Assembly: GCA_001899255.1 (NCBI GenBank)
Contig: MKVX01000013.1
Location: 310,001-374,000, forward strand
Origin: Rhizobiales bacterium 62-47
GTDB lineage: Bacteria > Pseudomonadota > Alphaproteobacteria > Rhizobiales > Xanthobacteraceae
Reading direction: 5' to 3'
Length of the DNA stretch: 64,000 nucleotides
A program made the position numbers and the translations under genes. Shown piece after piece: positions 7,939 through 16,874 of this stretch. The notes beneath the pieces are model-generated. The model was not told the origin of the DNA, ran no database searches, and saw only the letters and a program-made list of their open reading frames with translations. Positions within the stretch are counted from its first letter, which is position 1. Each line of letters opens with the position of its first letter.

Positions 7939-10035
7939 ATGGATAACGATTCCCGCGACAATTCGAATTCCTTGCCCGAACCACGGTCGCGACGCCGGGG
8001 CGGGGAGGTGGACGCTGCCAGTTCCGAACCCTTGCCCGGACTGTCGGCGCCGGATGTCGACCCGGCGACGGCTAGCGATACGGCAAATGGCGGGATCGAG
8101 GACGACGAGGCACCGCTGCCGGAAGCCATCGATGAGGGCTCCGAGCCGGTTCCGGAGGGGACGCTGGCTATCGGCCGCGCCGCCATCGAACAGGCCGTGC
8201 GGCTCGCGCCGACGTCGGCGGGCGTCTACCGAATGCTCAACGCGGCCAGCGACGTGCTCTACGTCGGCAAGGCCAAGAATGTACGCAAGCGACTGTCGTC
8301 CTATGCGCGGCCGACCGGACAGGTGGCGCGCATCGCGCGCATGATCGCGGCGACGGTGCGGGTGGAGATCGTCTCGACCGCCACCGAGACCGAGGCGCTG
8401 TTGCTCGAGGCCAACCTCATCAAGCAGTTGCGGCCGCGCTTCAACGTGCAATTGCGCGACGACAAGTCGTTTCCCTACATCCTCATCACCGGCGATCACT
8501 GGGCGCCGCAAATGTTGAAACATCGCGGCGCGCAGTCGCGGCCGGGCCGCTATTTCGGCCCGTTCGCCTCGGTCGGCGCCGTCAACCGCACTATCACCGC
8601 ATTGCAGCGCGCGTTTCTGGTGCGCTCGTGCACCGATGCATTCTTCGAGAGCCGGACGCGGCCGTGCCTGCTGTATCAAATCAAGCGCTGTGCCGCGCCA
8701 TGCACGGGCGAGATCGATTTTCCCGGTTACACCGAACTGGTACGCGAGGCGACAGCGTTTCTGTCGGGCCGCAGCCGCGTCGTGAAGGAAGAACTCGCCG
8801 CCGAAATGGAGAAGGCGTCGGCCGATCTCGCGTTCGAGCGCGCGGCGATCTATCGCGACCGTCTGGCGGCGCTGTCGGCGATCCAATCGACGCAGGGCAT
8901 CAATCCTCGCACCGTCGAGGAGGCGGATGTGTTCGCCATCCATCAGGAGGGCGGCTATTCCTGCATCGAGGTGTTCTTCTTCCGCACCGGCCAGAACTGG
9001 GGCAACCGCGCCTACTTCCCGCGCGCCGAGAAATCCTTCACCAGCGAAGAAGTGCTCGGCTCGTTCCTGGCGCAGTTTTACGACGACAAGCCGCCGCCGA
9101 AACTGGTGTTGCTTTCCCATGCCATCGAGGAGCGCGAGTTGCTTGCCAATGCGCTGAGCATCAAGGCTGGCAGCAAGGTCGAAGTCCTGACGCCGCAGCG
9201 CGGTGAAAAGAAGGAGTTGATCGCGCACGCGCTGACCAATGCGCGCGAAGCTCTCGGCCGCAAGCTGGCCGATACAGCGACGCAGGCCCGGCTGCTGCAG
9301 GGGATGGTGACCACGCTTGGCTTGCCGCATGCGCCAAACCGCATCGAGGTCTACGACAACAGCCACATTCAGGGCACCAACGCAGTCGGCGCCATGATCG
9401 TCGCCGGGCCGGAGGGCTTCCTCAAGAACCAGTACCGCAAATTCAATATTCGTTCCGAAGGCCTCACCCCGGGCGACGACTACGCCATGATGCGCGAAGT
9501 GCTGGAGCGCCGCTTCAAGCGGCTGCTAACGCAGCCCGTAGACGCCGCCAAGCCGGACGCCGATGCCGAGGCAGTACCGCAATGGCCGGACCTCGTGATC
9601 ATCGATGGCGGTCGCGGTCAGCTCAATGCGGCGCAGGAGATTTTCGACAGCCTGGGGCTGACCGGTGTGGCGCTAATGGCGGTGGCCAAGGGACCGGACC
9701 GCGACGCCGGGCGCGAAACCCTGTTCATGACCGGCCGGCCGGCGGTGAAGCTCGAACCGCGCGATCCGGTGCTGTATTTCATCCAGCGGCTGCGTGACGA
9801 GGCGCACCGGTTCGTCATCGGTTCGCACCGCAAATTGCGCAAGAAGGACATTCGCGAGGCGGGGTTGCAGGAAATTCCCGGCATCGGGCCGTCACGGAAA
9901 CGTGCTTTGCTGCATCACTTCGGGACCCTCAAGGAGATCGAGCGGGCGTCCGTCGCCGATCTCGGCAAGGTGCCGGGCATCAGCGCTGAAAGCGCGCGCA
10001 AAATTTTCGAGTTTTTCCATGCCCAACCCGGCTAA
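7939..10035 (+). CDS. uvrC: excinuclease ABC subunit C
   Basis: Makes the two incisions around DNA lesions in nucleotide excision repair, recruited by UvrB (also in this window, 35199-38168). Domain order in the 698 residues: an acidic, Ser/Pro-rich N-terminal extension of about 85 aa, the GIY-YIG nuclease domain starting AGVYRML near residue 94 with VLYVGKAKN, a UVR motif around residues 284-312 ([12 protein letters not shown] type) for UvrB contact, the RNase H-like C-terminal nuclease region ([23 protein letters not shown]), and two helix-hairpin-helix motifs ([25 protein letters not shown]). E. coli UvrC is 610 aa; the difference is mostly the N-terminal extension. No LexA-type site was recognised upstream. 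Confidence 0.96.
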   Translation: MDNDSRDNSNSLPEPRSRRRGGEVDAASSEPLPGLSAPDVDPATASDTANGGIEDDEAPLPEAIDEGSEPVPEGTLAIGRAAIEQAVRLAPTSAGVYRMLNAASDVLYVGKAKNVRKRLSSYARPTGQVARIARMIAATVRVEIVSTATETEALLLEANLIKQLRPRFNVQLRDDKSFPYILITGDHWAPQMLKHRGAQSRPGRYFGPFASVGAVNRTITALQRAFLVRSCTDAFFESRTRPCLLYQIKRCAAPCTGEIDFPGYTELVREATAFLSGRSRVVKEELAAEMEKASADLAFERAAIYRDRLAALSAIQSTQGINPRTVEEADVFAIHQEGGYSCIEVFFFRTGQNWGNRAYFPRAEKSFTSEEVLGSFLAQFYDDKPPPKLVLLSHAIEERELLANALSIKAGSKVEVLTPQRGEKKELIAHALTNAREALGRKLADTATQARLLQGMVTTLGLPHAPNRIEVYDNSHIQGTNAVGAMIVAGPEGFLKNQYRKFNIRSEGLTPGDDYAMMREVLERRFKRLLTQPVDAAKPDADAEAVPQWPDLVIIDGGRGQLNAAQEIFDSLGLTGVALMAVAKGPDRDAGRETLFMTGRPAVKLEPRDPVLYFIQRLRDEAHRFVIGSHRKLRKKDIREAGLQEIPGIGPSRKRALLHHFGTLKEIERASVADLGKVPGISAESARKIFEFFHAQPG

Positions 10036-10137
10036 GTATCGGTTGGCAAAACGGCAACGCGACCTATGCTGCCGGGGGCGGGACTTTGATCCCTTTGTAA
10101 GGTTGACCTGCGCGGCGCGGCAGTATTGGTAAGAGGG

Positions 10138-10752
10138 ATGAATTCAGTCACCACCAAAGGGACAGCAAAATCCGCGCTGTCGATCCCGAATATTCTCACC
10201 TGTGGGCGGATCGCCGCGATTCCGGTGGTGGTCGGCTGCGTTTTCGCGCAATCGGTTTACGATGGGCCGCTGTGGTTGCGCTGGATCGCGCTGGCAGTGT
10301 TCATCGTTGCCGGGATCACCGATTTCCTTGACGGGTACTATGCGCGGATCTGGGACCAGCAATCCGCCCTCGGACGGATGCTCGACCCGATCGCGGACAA
10401 GTTGCTGGTGGCGTCCTGCCTGCTTATTCTCGCGGCCGACGATGCCTTTCACGGCTGGGCGTTGTGGGCCGCCATCGTCATCCTGTGCCGCGAGATCCTG
10501 GTGTCGGGCTTGCGCGAATATCTTGCGGCGCTGCGCGTCAGCGTCCCGGTGACGCGGCTTGCGAAATGGAAGACCACCGCACAACTCGTCGCCATCGGAT
10601 TTCTTCTGGCCGGAGAGGCGGGGAACATGATCTTCCCGTTCACGACGTTGATCGGCCTTGTGCTGCTGTGGCTATCGGCCATCTTCACGATTTACACCGG
10701 CTGGGATTATTTTCGCTCAGGCATCCATCATCTGATCGAGGACGATGCATGA
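10138..10752 (+). CDS. pgsA: CDP-diacylglycerol-glycerol-3-phosphate 3-phosphatidyltransferase
   Basis: Inner-membrane enzyme that makes phosphatidylglycerol phosphate, the committed step to phosphatidylglycerol and cardiolipin. The 204-residue product begins with the usual SIPNILTCGRIAAIP stretch and carries the CDP-alcohol phosphotransferase motif DFLDGYYAR...GRMLDPIADK with the conserved aspartates; further hydrophobic segments fit 5-6 membrane helices. ATG 10138 is used; the TTG at 10126 only adds four residues. The stop overlaps the moaD start (ATGA at 10749-10752), so pgsA and moaD are translationally coupled; uvrC-pgsA-moaD is a familiar rhizobial order. Confidence 0.95.
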   Translation: MNSVTTKGTAKSALSIPNILTCGRIAAIPVVVGCVFAQSVYDGPLWLRWIALAVFIVAGITDFLDGYYARIWDQQSALGRMLDPIADKLLVASCLLILAADDAFHGWALWAAIVILCREILVSGLREYLAALRVSVPVTRLAKWKTTAQLVAIGFLLAGEAGNMIFPFTTLIGLVLLWLSAIFTIYTGWDYFRSGIHHLIEDDA

Positions 10753-11000
10753 AGGTCGTCTACTTCGCTTGGGTGCGCGAACGGATCGGCATGGCGGAAG
10801 AGATTGTCGATCCGCCGCCGGCGGTGCGCACCGTCGCCGATCTGATCGGCTGGCTCAGCGGGCGCGGCGAGCAATACGCCTATGCCTTCGAGAATGCGCG
10901 CGTCATCCGCGCGGCGATCGATCATGCCCATGTCAAGCCGGATACGGCGATTGCCGGCGCGCGCGAGATTGCCTTCTTTCCGCCGATGACCGGCGGCTAA
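10749..11000 (+). CDS. moaD: molybdopterin synthase small subunit
   Basis: Ubiquitin-like sulfur carrier that donates sulfur from its C-terminal thiocarboxylate to precursor Z in molybdopterin synthesis. The 83-residue length, start MKVVYFAWVRERIG and end PPMTGG with the required Gly-Gly fit MoaD. ATG 10749 overlaps the pgsA stop by 4 nt. The partner moaE follows 62 bp downstream. Confidence 0.95.
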   Translation: MKVVYFAWVRERIGMAEEIVDPPPAVRTVADLIGWLSGRGEQYAYAFENARVIRAAIDHAHVKPDTAIAGAREIAFFPPMTGG

Positions 11001-11062
11001 CGCTGGAAAAGCGGTCAGCGGTTTTCCGGTCAGATCATGCACAAGCGAGATAAAGTTCTACG

Positions 11063-11530
11063 ATGACCGTCCCCGTCACTATTCGCCTGCAGCAGGCTGA
11101 TTTCGATACGGCGCAGGAGATCGCCGCGTTGAGTGCGGGCCGTACCGACATTGGTGCGGTGGTGACGTTCAGCGGCATCTGTCGTGGTGGCGCCGGTGGC
11201 GATGCCATTTCCGCGCTGACGCTTGAACACTATCCCGGCATGGCCGAGGCCGAGATCGGGCGGCATGCCGAAGAAGCGTTGGCGCGCTGGCCGCTGACCG
11301 GTCTGACCATCATTCATCGCTACGGCCGCATCGAGCCGGGACAAAACATCGTCCTCGTCGTCACCGCGTCGTCGCATCGCGAAGCGGCCTTTCAGGCCGC
11401 GGAGTTTCTGATGGACTATCTGAAGACTCGCGCACCGTTCTGGAAGCAGGAAGAGGGCGCATCCGGCACGAGCTGGGTCGATGCCGCCAGTCACGACGAT
11501 GCCGCCGCAGCGCGCTGGACCAAATCGTAA
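11063..11530 (+). CDS. moaE: molybdopterin synthase catalytic subunit
   Basis: Large subunit of molybdopterin synthase; it takes the MoaD C-terminus into its active site and converts precursor Z to molybdopterin. The 155-residue protein has GAVVTFSGICRGGAGG, LTLEHYPGMAE, HRYGRIEPGQ, and the catalytic lysine region KTRAPFWKQE. The last base of its stop codon is the first base of the next gene's start (TAATG at 11528-11532), so it is coupled to prmB. Confidence 0.95.
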   Translation: MTVPVTIRLQQADFDTAQEIAALSAGRTDIGAVVTFSGICRGGAGGDAISALTLEHYPGMAEAEIGRHAEEALARWPLTGLTIIHRYGRIEPGQNIVLVVTASSHREAAFQAAEFLMDYLKTRAPFWKQEEGASGTSWVDAASHDDAAAARWTKS

Positions 11531-12510
11531 TGGCAAAGCGTGTAGTCAAGAAGGCCAAGCCCGCGGCGAAGGTGGCGAAAGCACGCAAAGTGGCGCGCGG
11601 CGAGTTGCTGACTCTGCTGGATTTCCTGCGCTACGCGATCAGCCGTTTCGTCGAAGCCGAGATTGTCTTCGCGCACGGCACCACCGATCCGGTGGCGGAC
11701 GCGGCATTCCTGATCTGCGAGGCGTTGCATCTGCACCCCGATCAATTCGAGATGTTCGCGTCCGCCCGCGTCACCGCAGCGGAGAGCGCGAAGCTGCTCG
11801 ATCTGATCGAGCAGCGGGTCACGACACGCAAGCCGTCGGCCTATCTCGTCAACAAGATCTACATGCGCGGCCTGCCGTTCTATGTCGACGAGCGCGTCAT
11901 TGTGCCGCGCTCATTCATCGGCGAGTTGCTGGATTCGCATTTCGGCGGCGCGGGCGACGATGACGGCGCCGCCTTGATCGAAGATCCGGCCGCAATTGAA
12001 AGCGTGCTCGATCTCTGCGCCGGCTCCGGTTGTCTGGCCATTCTCGCCAGCCGGAGTTTCCCCAATGCGCAGATCGATGCCGTCGACATTTCGAAGGATG
12101 CGCTGGCGGTCGCCGCACGCAACGTCGCCGATTACGGTCTCCAGGATCGTATCACGCTGCATAAGGGCAATCTGTTCGCACCGCTCGCCGGAGCCCGCTA
12201 CGATCTCATCATCAGCAATCCGCCTTATGTCGATGCACAGGGCATGGCGGACTTGCCGCGCGAGTGCCGACATGAACCCAAGCTGGCGTTCGATGGCGGC
12301 CCCGACGGGCTCGATCTGGTGCGGCGTATCCTGCGTGACGCCGGGCGGCATCTGAATGCCGGCGGCGGCCTGTTGTGCGAAATCGGCCGCGGCCGCGACC
12401 TGCTCGATGCAGCATTCCCCGAATTGCCGTTGCTGTGGCTCGACACCGAAGACTCCGACGGTGAAGTGTTCTGGATCGATGCCGCTTCGCTGAACGGCGT
12501 TGAATCTTAG
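11530..12510 (+). CDS. prmB: 50S ribosomal protein L3 glutamine N5-methyltransferase
   Basis: SAM-dependent methyltransferase of the HemK/PrmB family that methylates a glutamine; the PrmB branch acts on ribosomal protein L3. The 326 residues show a basic N-terminal tail (KKAKPAAKVAKARK), the PrmB-type region PSAYLVNKIYMRGLPFYVDERVIVPRSFIGELL, the SAM-binding motif VLDLCAGSGCLAI and the catalytic NPPY at residues 230-233. The INKIY-like signature and VPRSFIGE favour PrmB over PrmC. It overlaps moaE by one base. L3 as substrate is inferred from the family branch. Confidence 0.9.
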   Translation: MAKRVVKKAKPAAKVAKARKVARGELLTLLDFLRYAISRFVEAEIVFAHGTTDPVADAAFLICEALHLHPDQFEMFASARVTAAESAKLLDLIEQRVTTRKPSAYLVNKIYMRGLPFYVDERVIVPRSFIGELLDSHFGGAGDDDGAALIEDPAAIESVLDLCAGSGCLAILASRSFPNAQIDAVDISKDALAVAARNVADYGLQDRITLHKGNLFAPLAGARYDLIISNPPYVDAQGMADLPRECRHEPKLAFDGGPDGLDLVRRILRDAGRHLNAGGGLLCEIGRGRDLLDAAFPELPLLWLDTEDSDGEVFWIDAASLNGVES

Positions 12511-12645
12511 ATTGGTTCTGCGACCGGCGGCTGTGACTACCTCGCATCACATTGCCGACAACATGGGCGGTTTGCATTGCGGGCTCTGGCCAAATTACCA
12601 GACCTCGCTTATCTAGGACCTATCAAGCGAACGAGAATTTACGGG

Positions 12646-12671
12646 CCTCCGGTGACGCCACCGGAGGTTTA
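12646..12671 (+). terminator. hairpin after prmB
   Basis: A 9-bp stem (12646-12654 with 12659-12667), 4-nt loop, followed by TTTA. It lies about 135 bp after prmB and 57 bp before the MATE gene, so it could end the moaDE-prmB transcript. The T-run is short. Confidence 0.55.
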
Positions 12672-12727
12672 GTTGTCTTGAAGCCGTTTTACCTCCAACA
12701 AGCCGCAGTGCTGATGACCGTGTCGCC

Positions 12728-14125
12728 ATGCTTTTCGTTGCCCGCCAGAACGCGCCTGCGCGCGAGGTCTGGCTCGGAGAATTCCGGGCAACGCTGACGC
12801 TTGGCTGGCCGCTGGTCCTGACCAACCTCGCGCAAATCGCACTGACCACCACCGATGTCATCGTGCTGGGTCGCGTGGGTCCGTCCGCGCTGGCCGCGGG
12901 AACTCTTGGCGTCAATCTGTATTTCGCCATTCTGATTTTCGGCATCGGCGTCGTCACCGCAACGTCTCCGATGATGGCCGAAGCGTTCGGCCGCAAGCTG
13001 CATACGGTGCGCGACGTGCGGCGCACGTTCCGTCAAGGATTGTGGACGGCGGTGTTGATTGCGGTGCCGAGCTGGCTGTTGCTCTGGCACGCCGAAGCGA
13101 TTCTCATTTTGTTCGATCAGGAACCGCAACTTGCCGCGGACGCGCAAGTGTTCGTGCACGCGCTGCAATGGGGCATGCTGCCCACGCTGGGCTTCATCGC
13201 GCTGCGCTCGTTCCTTGCCGCGCTGGAACGGCCGCTCTGGGCGATGATGGTGACGGCTGCGGCGATCCTGTTCAACATCGTCGCCAATTGGGCGCTGGTG
13301 TTCGGTCACCTCGGGCTGCCCGCGCTTGGTCTGCGCGGGTCGGGTCTCGCGACGACGCTGTCGAACACGTTTCTGTTCGTCGTGTTGGCTCTGGTGGTGA
13401 GTTTTGGCGGCAAATTCCGGCGCTATCATTTGTTCGGCAACTGGTGGCGAGCCGATTGGCCGCGTCTCGCCACGCTGTGGCGCGTCGGTCTGCCGATCGG
13501 CGCCGCGCTGGCGTTCGAGATCACCGTGTTCAATGCCGCAGTGTTCCTGATGGGCCAGTTCGGCACAGCCTCGATCGCGGCCCACGCCATCGCAATTCAG
13601 ATCGCGTCGGTGTCATTCATGGTGCCGATGGGATTGGCGCAAGCCGCGACGGTGCGTGTCGGCCGCGCTTACGGCGCCGGCGACAGCGATGGCATCACGC
13701 GCGCGGGATGGACGTCGTTTGCGCTGGCGATTGCTTTCATGGCCAGCACCAGCGTGTTGATGATCACCGCGCCCAAGTTGCTGATCGGTGCATTCGTCGA
13801 CGTCAACGATGTCGCGAATGCCGAGGTCATTGGTCTTGCGGTGTCGTTCCTGACCTGTGCGGCGGTGTTCCAGATCGCCGACGGCGCGCAGGTGGTCGGC
13901 GCCGGTATGTTGCGCGGCTTGCAGGATACCCGCGTGCCGATGATCTATGCCGGCCTCGGCTATTGGGGCTTTGGCATGTCGCTGAGCTTGCTGTTTGCCT
14001 TCAAGCTTGGCTTTCAGGGCACCGGCATCTGGATCGGCCTGGCCTCGGGCCTCGTCGCCGTGGCAGTCCTGATGATCTCACGCTGGATCAGGCGCGACCG
14101 TCTGGGATTGGTGCCCTTCCACTAA
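12728..14125 (+). CDS. MATE family efflux transporter
   Basis: A 465-residue inner-membrane protein with about 12 hydrophobic helices in two six-helix halves, typical of multidrug and toxin extrusion (MATE) transporters driven by Na+ or H+. Characteristic stretches are [28 protein letters not shown] near the N-terminus and [15 protein letters not shown] at the start of the second half, plus [14 protein letters not shown], which is strongly conserved in NorM-type proteins. No obvious ribosome site precedes ATG 12728. No regulator is adjacent, so the substrate is unknown. Confidence 0.92.
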   Translation: MLFVARQNAPAREVWLGEFRATLTLGWPLVLTNLAQIALTTTDVIVLGRVGPSALAAGTLGVNLYFAILIFGIGVVTATSPMMAEAFGRKLHTVRDVRRTFRQGLWTAVLIAVPSWLLLWHAEAILILFDQEPQLAADAQVFVHALQWGMLPTLGFIALRSFLAALERPLWAMMVTAAAILFNIVANWALVFGHLGLPALGLRGSGLATTLSNTFLFVVLALVVSFGGKFRRYHLFGNWWRADWPRLATLWRVGLPIGAALAFEITVFNAAVFLMGQFGTASIAAHAIAIQIASVSFMVPMGLAQAATVRVGRAYGAGDSDGITRAGWTSFALAIAFMASTSVLMITAPKLLIGAFVDVNDVANAEVIGLAVSFLTCAAVFQIADGAQVVGAGMLRGLQDTRVPMIYAGLGYWGFGMSLSLLFAFKLGFQGTGIWIGLASGLVAVAVLMISRWIRRDRLGLVPFH

Positions 14126-14126
14126 A

Positions 14127-14158
14127 GCGCCGCAGCCTTGTGGGCCGCGGCGTTTGTT
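14127..14158. terminator. hairpin in the convergent gap between the MATE gene and ilvE
   Basis: CGCCGC at 14128-14133 pairs with GCGGCG at 14147-14152, with a further GCC/GGC pairing inside and one mismatch, followed by TTTGTT on the plus strand and preceded by AAAG on the other side. It lies right after the MATE stop and before the minus-strand ilvE stop, so it probably serves both. Confidence 0.55.
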
Positions 14159-14189
14159 GCGTGATGACAGATTGTGGCGTTGCCGCCGT

Positions 14190-15302
14190 TCACAGCACCT
14201 TGCGGATCCAGTTATGCGGGTCGGTGGCGCGACCGTACTGGATATCGACCAGCTTCTTGCGCAGGCCCATAGCGACAGGACCGGCAGCGCCGCCATTGAT
14301 CGTGAAATCGCCGCTGGTGGAGCGCACGGTGCCGATCGACGAGATCACCGCCGCCGTGCCGCAGGCGAAAGCTTCTTTCAGCTTGCCGCTGGCAGCATCG
14401 GCGCGCCACTGGTCGAGCGTGTAGGTTTCCTCGCGCACCGGCGTGCCGGTATCCTTCGCCAGCGCGATGATCGAATCGCGGGTGATGCCCGGCAGGATGG
14501 TGCCGAGCGGCGGCGTCGAGAGCGAGCCGTCCTCGAACACGAAGAAGATGTTCATGCCGCCGAGTTCCTCGATGTAGCGGCGCTCGACTGCATCGAGGAA
14601 CACAACCTGATCGCAGCCGTGATCGATGGCCTCGGCCTGCGCGCGCAGGCTGGCGGCGTAGTTGCCGCCGCATTTGACGGCGCCGGTGCCGCCGACCGCG
14701 GCGCGCGTGTAATTCTCCGACACCCAGATCGACACTGGCGCAGGGCCGCCCTTGAAATAGGAGCCGACCGGCGAGGCGATGACGGCGAAGATATATTCCG
14801 CGGAAGGTTTCACGCCGAGGAACACCTCGCTGGCGATCATGAACGGCCGCAGATAGAGGCTGCCTTCGCCGCCCGGAATCCAGGCGCTATCCATGCGCAC
14901 GAGTTGCTCGACCGCGTCGATGAACAGCGGCTCGGGCAGTGGCGCCATTGCCATGCGATCGGCGGAGTTCCTGAAGCGTCGGGCATTGGCGTCGGGACGG
15001 AACAGGTTCACGCCGCCGTCGTCGCGCTTGTAGGCCTTCAGACCTTCGAAGATTTCCTGCGCGTAGTGCAGCACGGCAGTGGCCGGATCGAGCGGGAAAT
15101 TGGCGCGCGACTCGATGCGCGCGTCGTGCCAGCCCTTCGCTTGGCTGTAGCGGACCAGCGCCATGTGATCGGTGAAGACTCGGCCGAAGCCCGGATCGAC
15201 AAGCTTCGCTGCGCGATCCTTGTCGGAGGTTGGGTTGACCGCGGGCTGGACGTCGAATTTCAACAAGGCCGCGCCATCGATTTTGTCGAACGAAACTCCC
15301 AT
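14190..15302 (-). CDS. ilvE: branched-chain amino-acid aminotransferase
   Basis: PLP enzyme of fold type IV that transfers the amino group between glutamate and the 2-oxo acids of Leu, Ile and Val. The 370-residue product belongs to the long (type II) branch: it shows FEGLKAYKRDDGGVNLFRPDANARR, YLRPFMIASE, GTGAVKCGGNYAASL (PLP lysine in this region) and EELGGMNIFFVFEDG. The ATG at 15302 (MGVSFDK) has GGGAG about 8 nt upstream, so the longer frame to 15491 is rejected. It is divergent from the MarR gene; the gap holds two adjacent hairpins in its leader (15374-15406). Confidence 0.94.
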   Translation of the reverse strand: MGVSFDKIDGAALLKFDVQPAVNPTSDKDRAAKLVDPGFGRVFTDHMALVRYSQAKGWHDARIESRANFPLDPATAVLHYAQEIFEGLKAYKRDDGGVNLFRPDANARRFRNSADRMAMAPLPEPLFIDAVEQLVRMDSAWIPGGEGSLYLRPFMIASEVFLGVKPSAEYIFAVIASPVGSYFKGGPAPVSIWVSENYTRAAVGGTGAVKCGGNYAASLRAQAEAIDHGCDQVVFLDAVERRYIEELGGMNIFFVFEDGSLSTPPLGTILPGITRDSIIALAKDTGTPVREETYTLDQWRADAASGKLKEAFACGTAAVISSIGTVRSTSGDFTINGGAAGPVAMGLRKKLVDIQYGRATDPHNWIRKVL

Positions 15303-15373
15303 GGGTATCTCCCGGCTTTGATGCAGTCCACGCGGCGGCGGGCTGGTTAATTCGAGGGCTGGGCGCAGGCCCG

Positions 15374-15406
15374 CCGGCCCGAGGGCCGGTTTCCGCTTTG
15401 GCGGAA
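15374..15406 (-). promoter_or_regulatory. paired hairpins in the ilvE leader
   Basis: Two adjacent stems lie 72-104 bp upstream of the ilvE start: 15391-15396 with 15401-15406 (6 bp, 4-nt loop), and 15374-15380 with 15383-15389 (7 bp, very tight loop). They might be an attenuator-like structure, but I found no convincing leader peptide rich in Leu, Val or Ile codons. Low certainty. Confidence 0.3.
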
Positions 15407-15588
15407 GGCGCGAAGTCCAGTATGTTTGCCGAAACTGGGCTCGACAATCATACAGTGAGCAAAATTGCGGTTTGACCCGCCGCCAATACATCGATCCGCG
15501 AACTAAAGGACCAAGAATGACGCTAGAAACGATCTAATATTTCGTCGTCACCGTCATTTTTGTAACATTGAAACTTAGATACGTCAAC

Positions 15589-16134
15589 ATGGCTGACATA
15601 AAATTCGTGCGAGCGGACATCGGCCCGACCGGCTCCGAGCCGTCGTCGGAGGCGGCGCCGGGGCATTTGCGCTGGGACATCATCGAACTGCTGTTTTTCG
15701 CCTACCGCGACTTCGTCGGCGATGCCGATCATGTGCTGGAAGCCTTCGGCTTCGGACGGGCGCATCACCGGGTGATGCACTTCGTGCATCGCTATCCGGG
15801 ACTGACGGTTGCCGATCTGCTCGACGTGTTGCGCATCACCAAGCAATCACTCGGTCGTGTTCTCAAGCAATTGCTCGATGAAGGCTATATTGTCCAGCGC
15901 GCGGGCGATCATGATCGCCGGCAGCGCCTGCTGTTCGCCACCGCGAAAGGTGAGGCGCTGGTGGCCAAGCTTGCTGGCCTGCAGACCGACCGTATCACGC
16001 GCGCGTTGCGTGGATTCAGTGCATCCGATGCCGAAGCGGTTGCCCGCTTCCTGCGAGCCATGATCGATCGCGACGATCCCGACAAGGTGCTGGAGCAGTT
16101 GCTCGACCATAACCATTCAGCCGCGAAGGACTAA
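15589..16134 (+). CDS. MarR family transcriptional regulator (PetP-like)
   Basis: A 181-residue winged-helix regulator. The recognition region is RYPGLTVADLLDVLRITKQSLGRVLKQLLDEGYIVQRAGDHDRRQRLLFATAKGEAL, where DHDRRQRLLFAT is the typical MarR wing. The gene is followed after one base by a response regulator and then a histidine kinase. In Rhodobacter and rhizobia a MarR-like PetP and an OmpR-like PetR form such a pair; calling this one PetP is inference from order. ATG 15589 is chosen over a start 7 codons upstream because GTAACATTGAAAC looks non-coding. It is divergent from ilvE. Confidence 0.85.
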   Translation: MADIKFVRADIGPTGSEPSSEAAPGHLRWDIIELLFFAYRDFVGDADHVLEAFGFGRAHHRVMHFVHRYPGLTVADLLDVLRITKQSLGRVLKQLLDEGYIVQRAGDHDRRQRLLFATAKGEALVAKLAGLQTDRITRALRGFSASDAEAVARFLRAMIDRDDPDKVLEQLLDHNHSAAKD

Positions 16135-16135
16135 C

Positions 16136-16864
16136 GTGACGTTATCCGCCGCCACCATGACCCGGACGCCTGTGCAACCCGCCGACGATGCGCCGCATCT
16201 GCTGCTGGTCGATGACGACCGCCGTATCCGCGATCTGCTGTCGCGCTTCCTTGCGCACGAGGGTTATCGCGTTACCACGGCGATGAGCGCCAGCGACGCC
16301 CGCGCCAAATTGCTCGGGTTGCATTTCGACCTGCTGATCCTCGACGTGATGATGCCCGGTGAAACCGGCTTCGATCTGGCGCGCTTCATCCGCACCTCCT
16401 CGACGGTGCCAATCATCATGCTGACTGCCAAGCATGAAGCCGAAAGCCGCATCGAAGGATTGCAGATCGGCGCCGACGATTACGTCGCCAAGCCGTTCGA
16501 GCCGCGCGAGCTGTTGCTACGCATCGGCAACATCCTCAAGCGCACGACGCCGGCGCCGGTCGCCAAGCCGGAATCGGTGACGTTCGGACCTTTTGTCTAT
16601 CATCTTGAGCGCGGCGAATTGCGCGAAGGCGACACCGTCGTGCATCTGACCGATCGCGAACGCGAGATGTTGCGCATTCTGGCTGCGGTGCCGGGCGAGA
16701 CGGTGCCGCGCGGCGAATTGACCGGCCCGAGCGGCACCGTCAACGAACGCGCCGTCGATGTGCAGATCAATCGCCTGCGGCGCAAGATCGAACGTGATCC
16801 GGCCAACCCGCTGTTCCTGCAAGCGGTGCGCGGCATCGGCTATCGTCTGGTGTCGTCGCCGTGA
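16136..16864 (+). CDS. OmpR/PhoB-type response regulator (PetR-like)
   Basis: A 242-residue two-domain regulator. The receiver domain has the acidic pair DDD (LLLVDDDRR), phospho-acceptor Asp70 in LLILDVMMPGE, and the conserved Thr/Lys in MLTAK and AKPF. The C-terminal winged-helix DNA-binding domain ends VNERAVDVQINRLRRKIERDPANPLFLQAVRGIGYRL. GTG 16136 is taken as start because AAGGA lies 5 nt upstream and it follows the MarR stop by one base; ATG 16157 is an alternative. It probably works with the kinase that starts 10 bp downstream. The target genes are not visible here. Confidence 0.93.
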   Translation: MTLSAATMTRTPVQPADDAPHLLLVDDDRRIRDLLSRFLAHEGYRVTTAMSASDARAKLLGLHFDLLILDVMMPGETGFDLARFIRTSSTVPIIMLTAKHEAESRIEGLQIGADDYVAKPFEPRELLLRIGNILKRTTPAPVAKPESVTFGPFVYHLERGELREGDTVVHLTDREREMLRILAAVPGETVPRGELTGPSGTVNERAVDVQINRLRRKIERDPANPLFLQAVRGIGYRLVSSP

Positions 16865-16874
16865 GTTGCCCGCG

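Noticed and set aside
7813-9366. 517-codon open frame opposite uvrC
   Set aside because: It runs against intact uvrC motifs and shows low-complexity His/Arg/Leu composition. Shadow frame.
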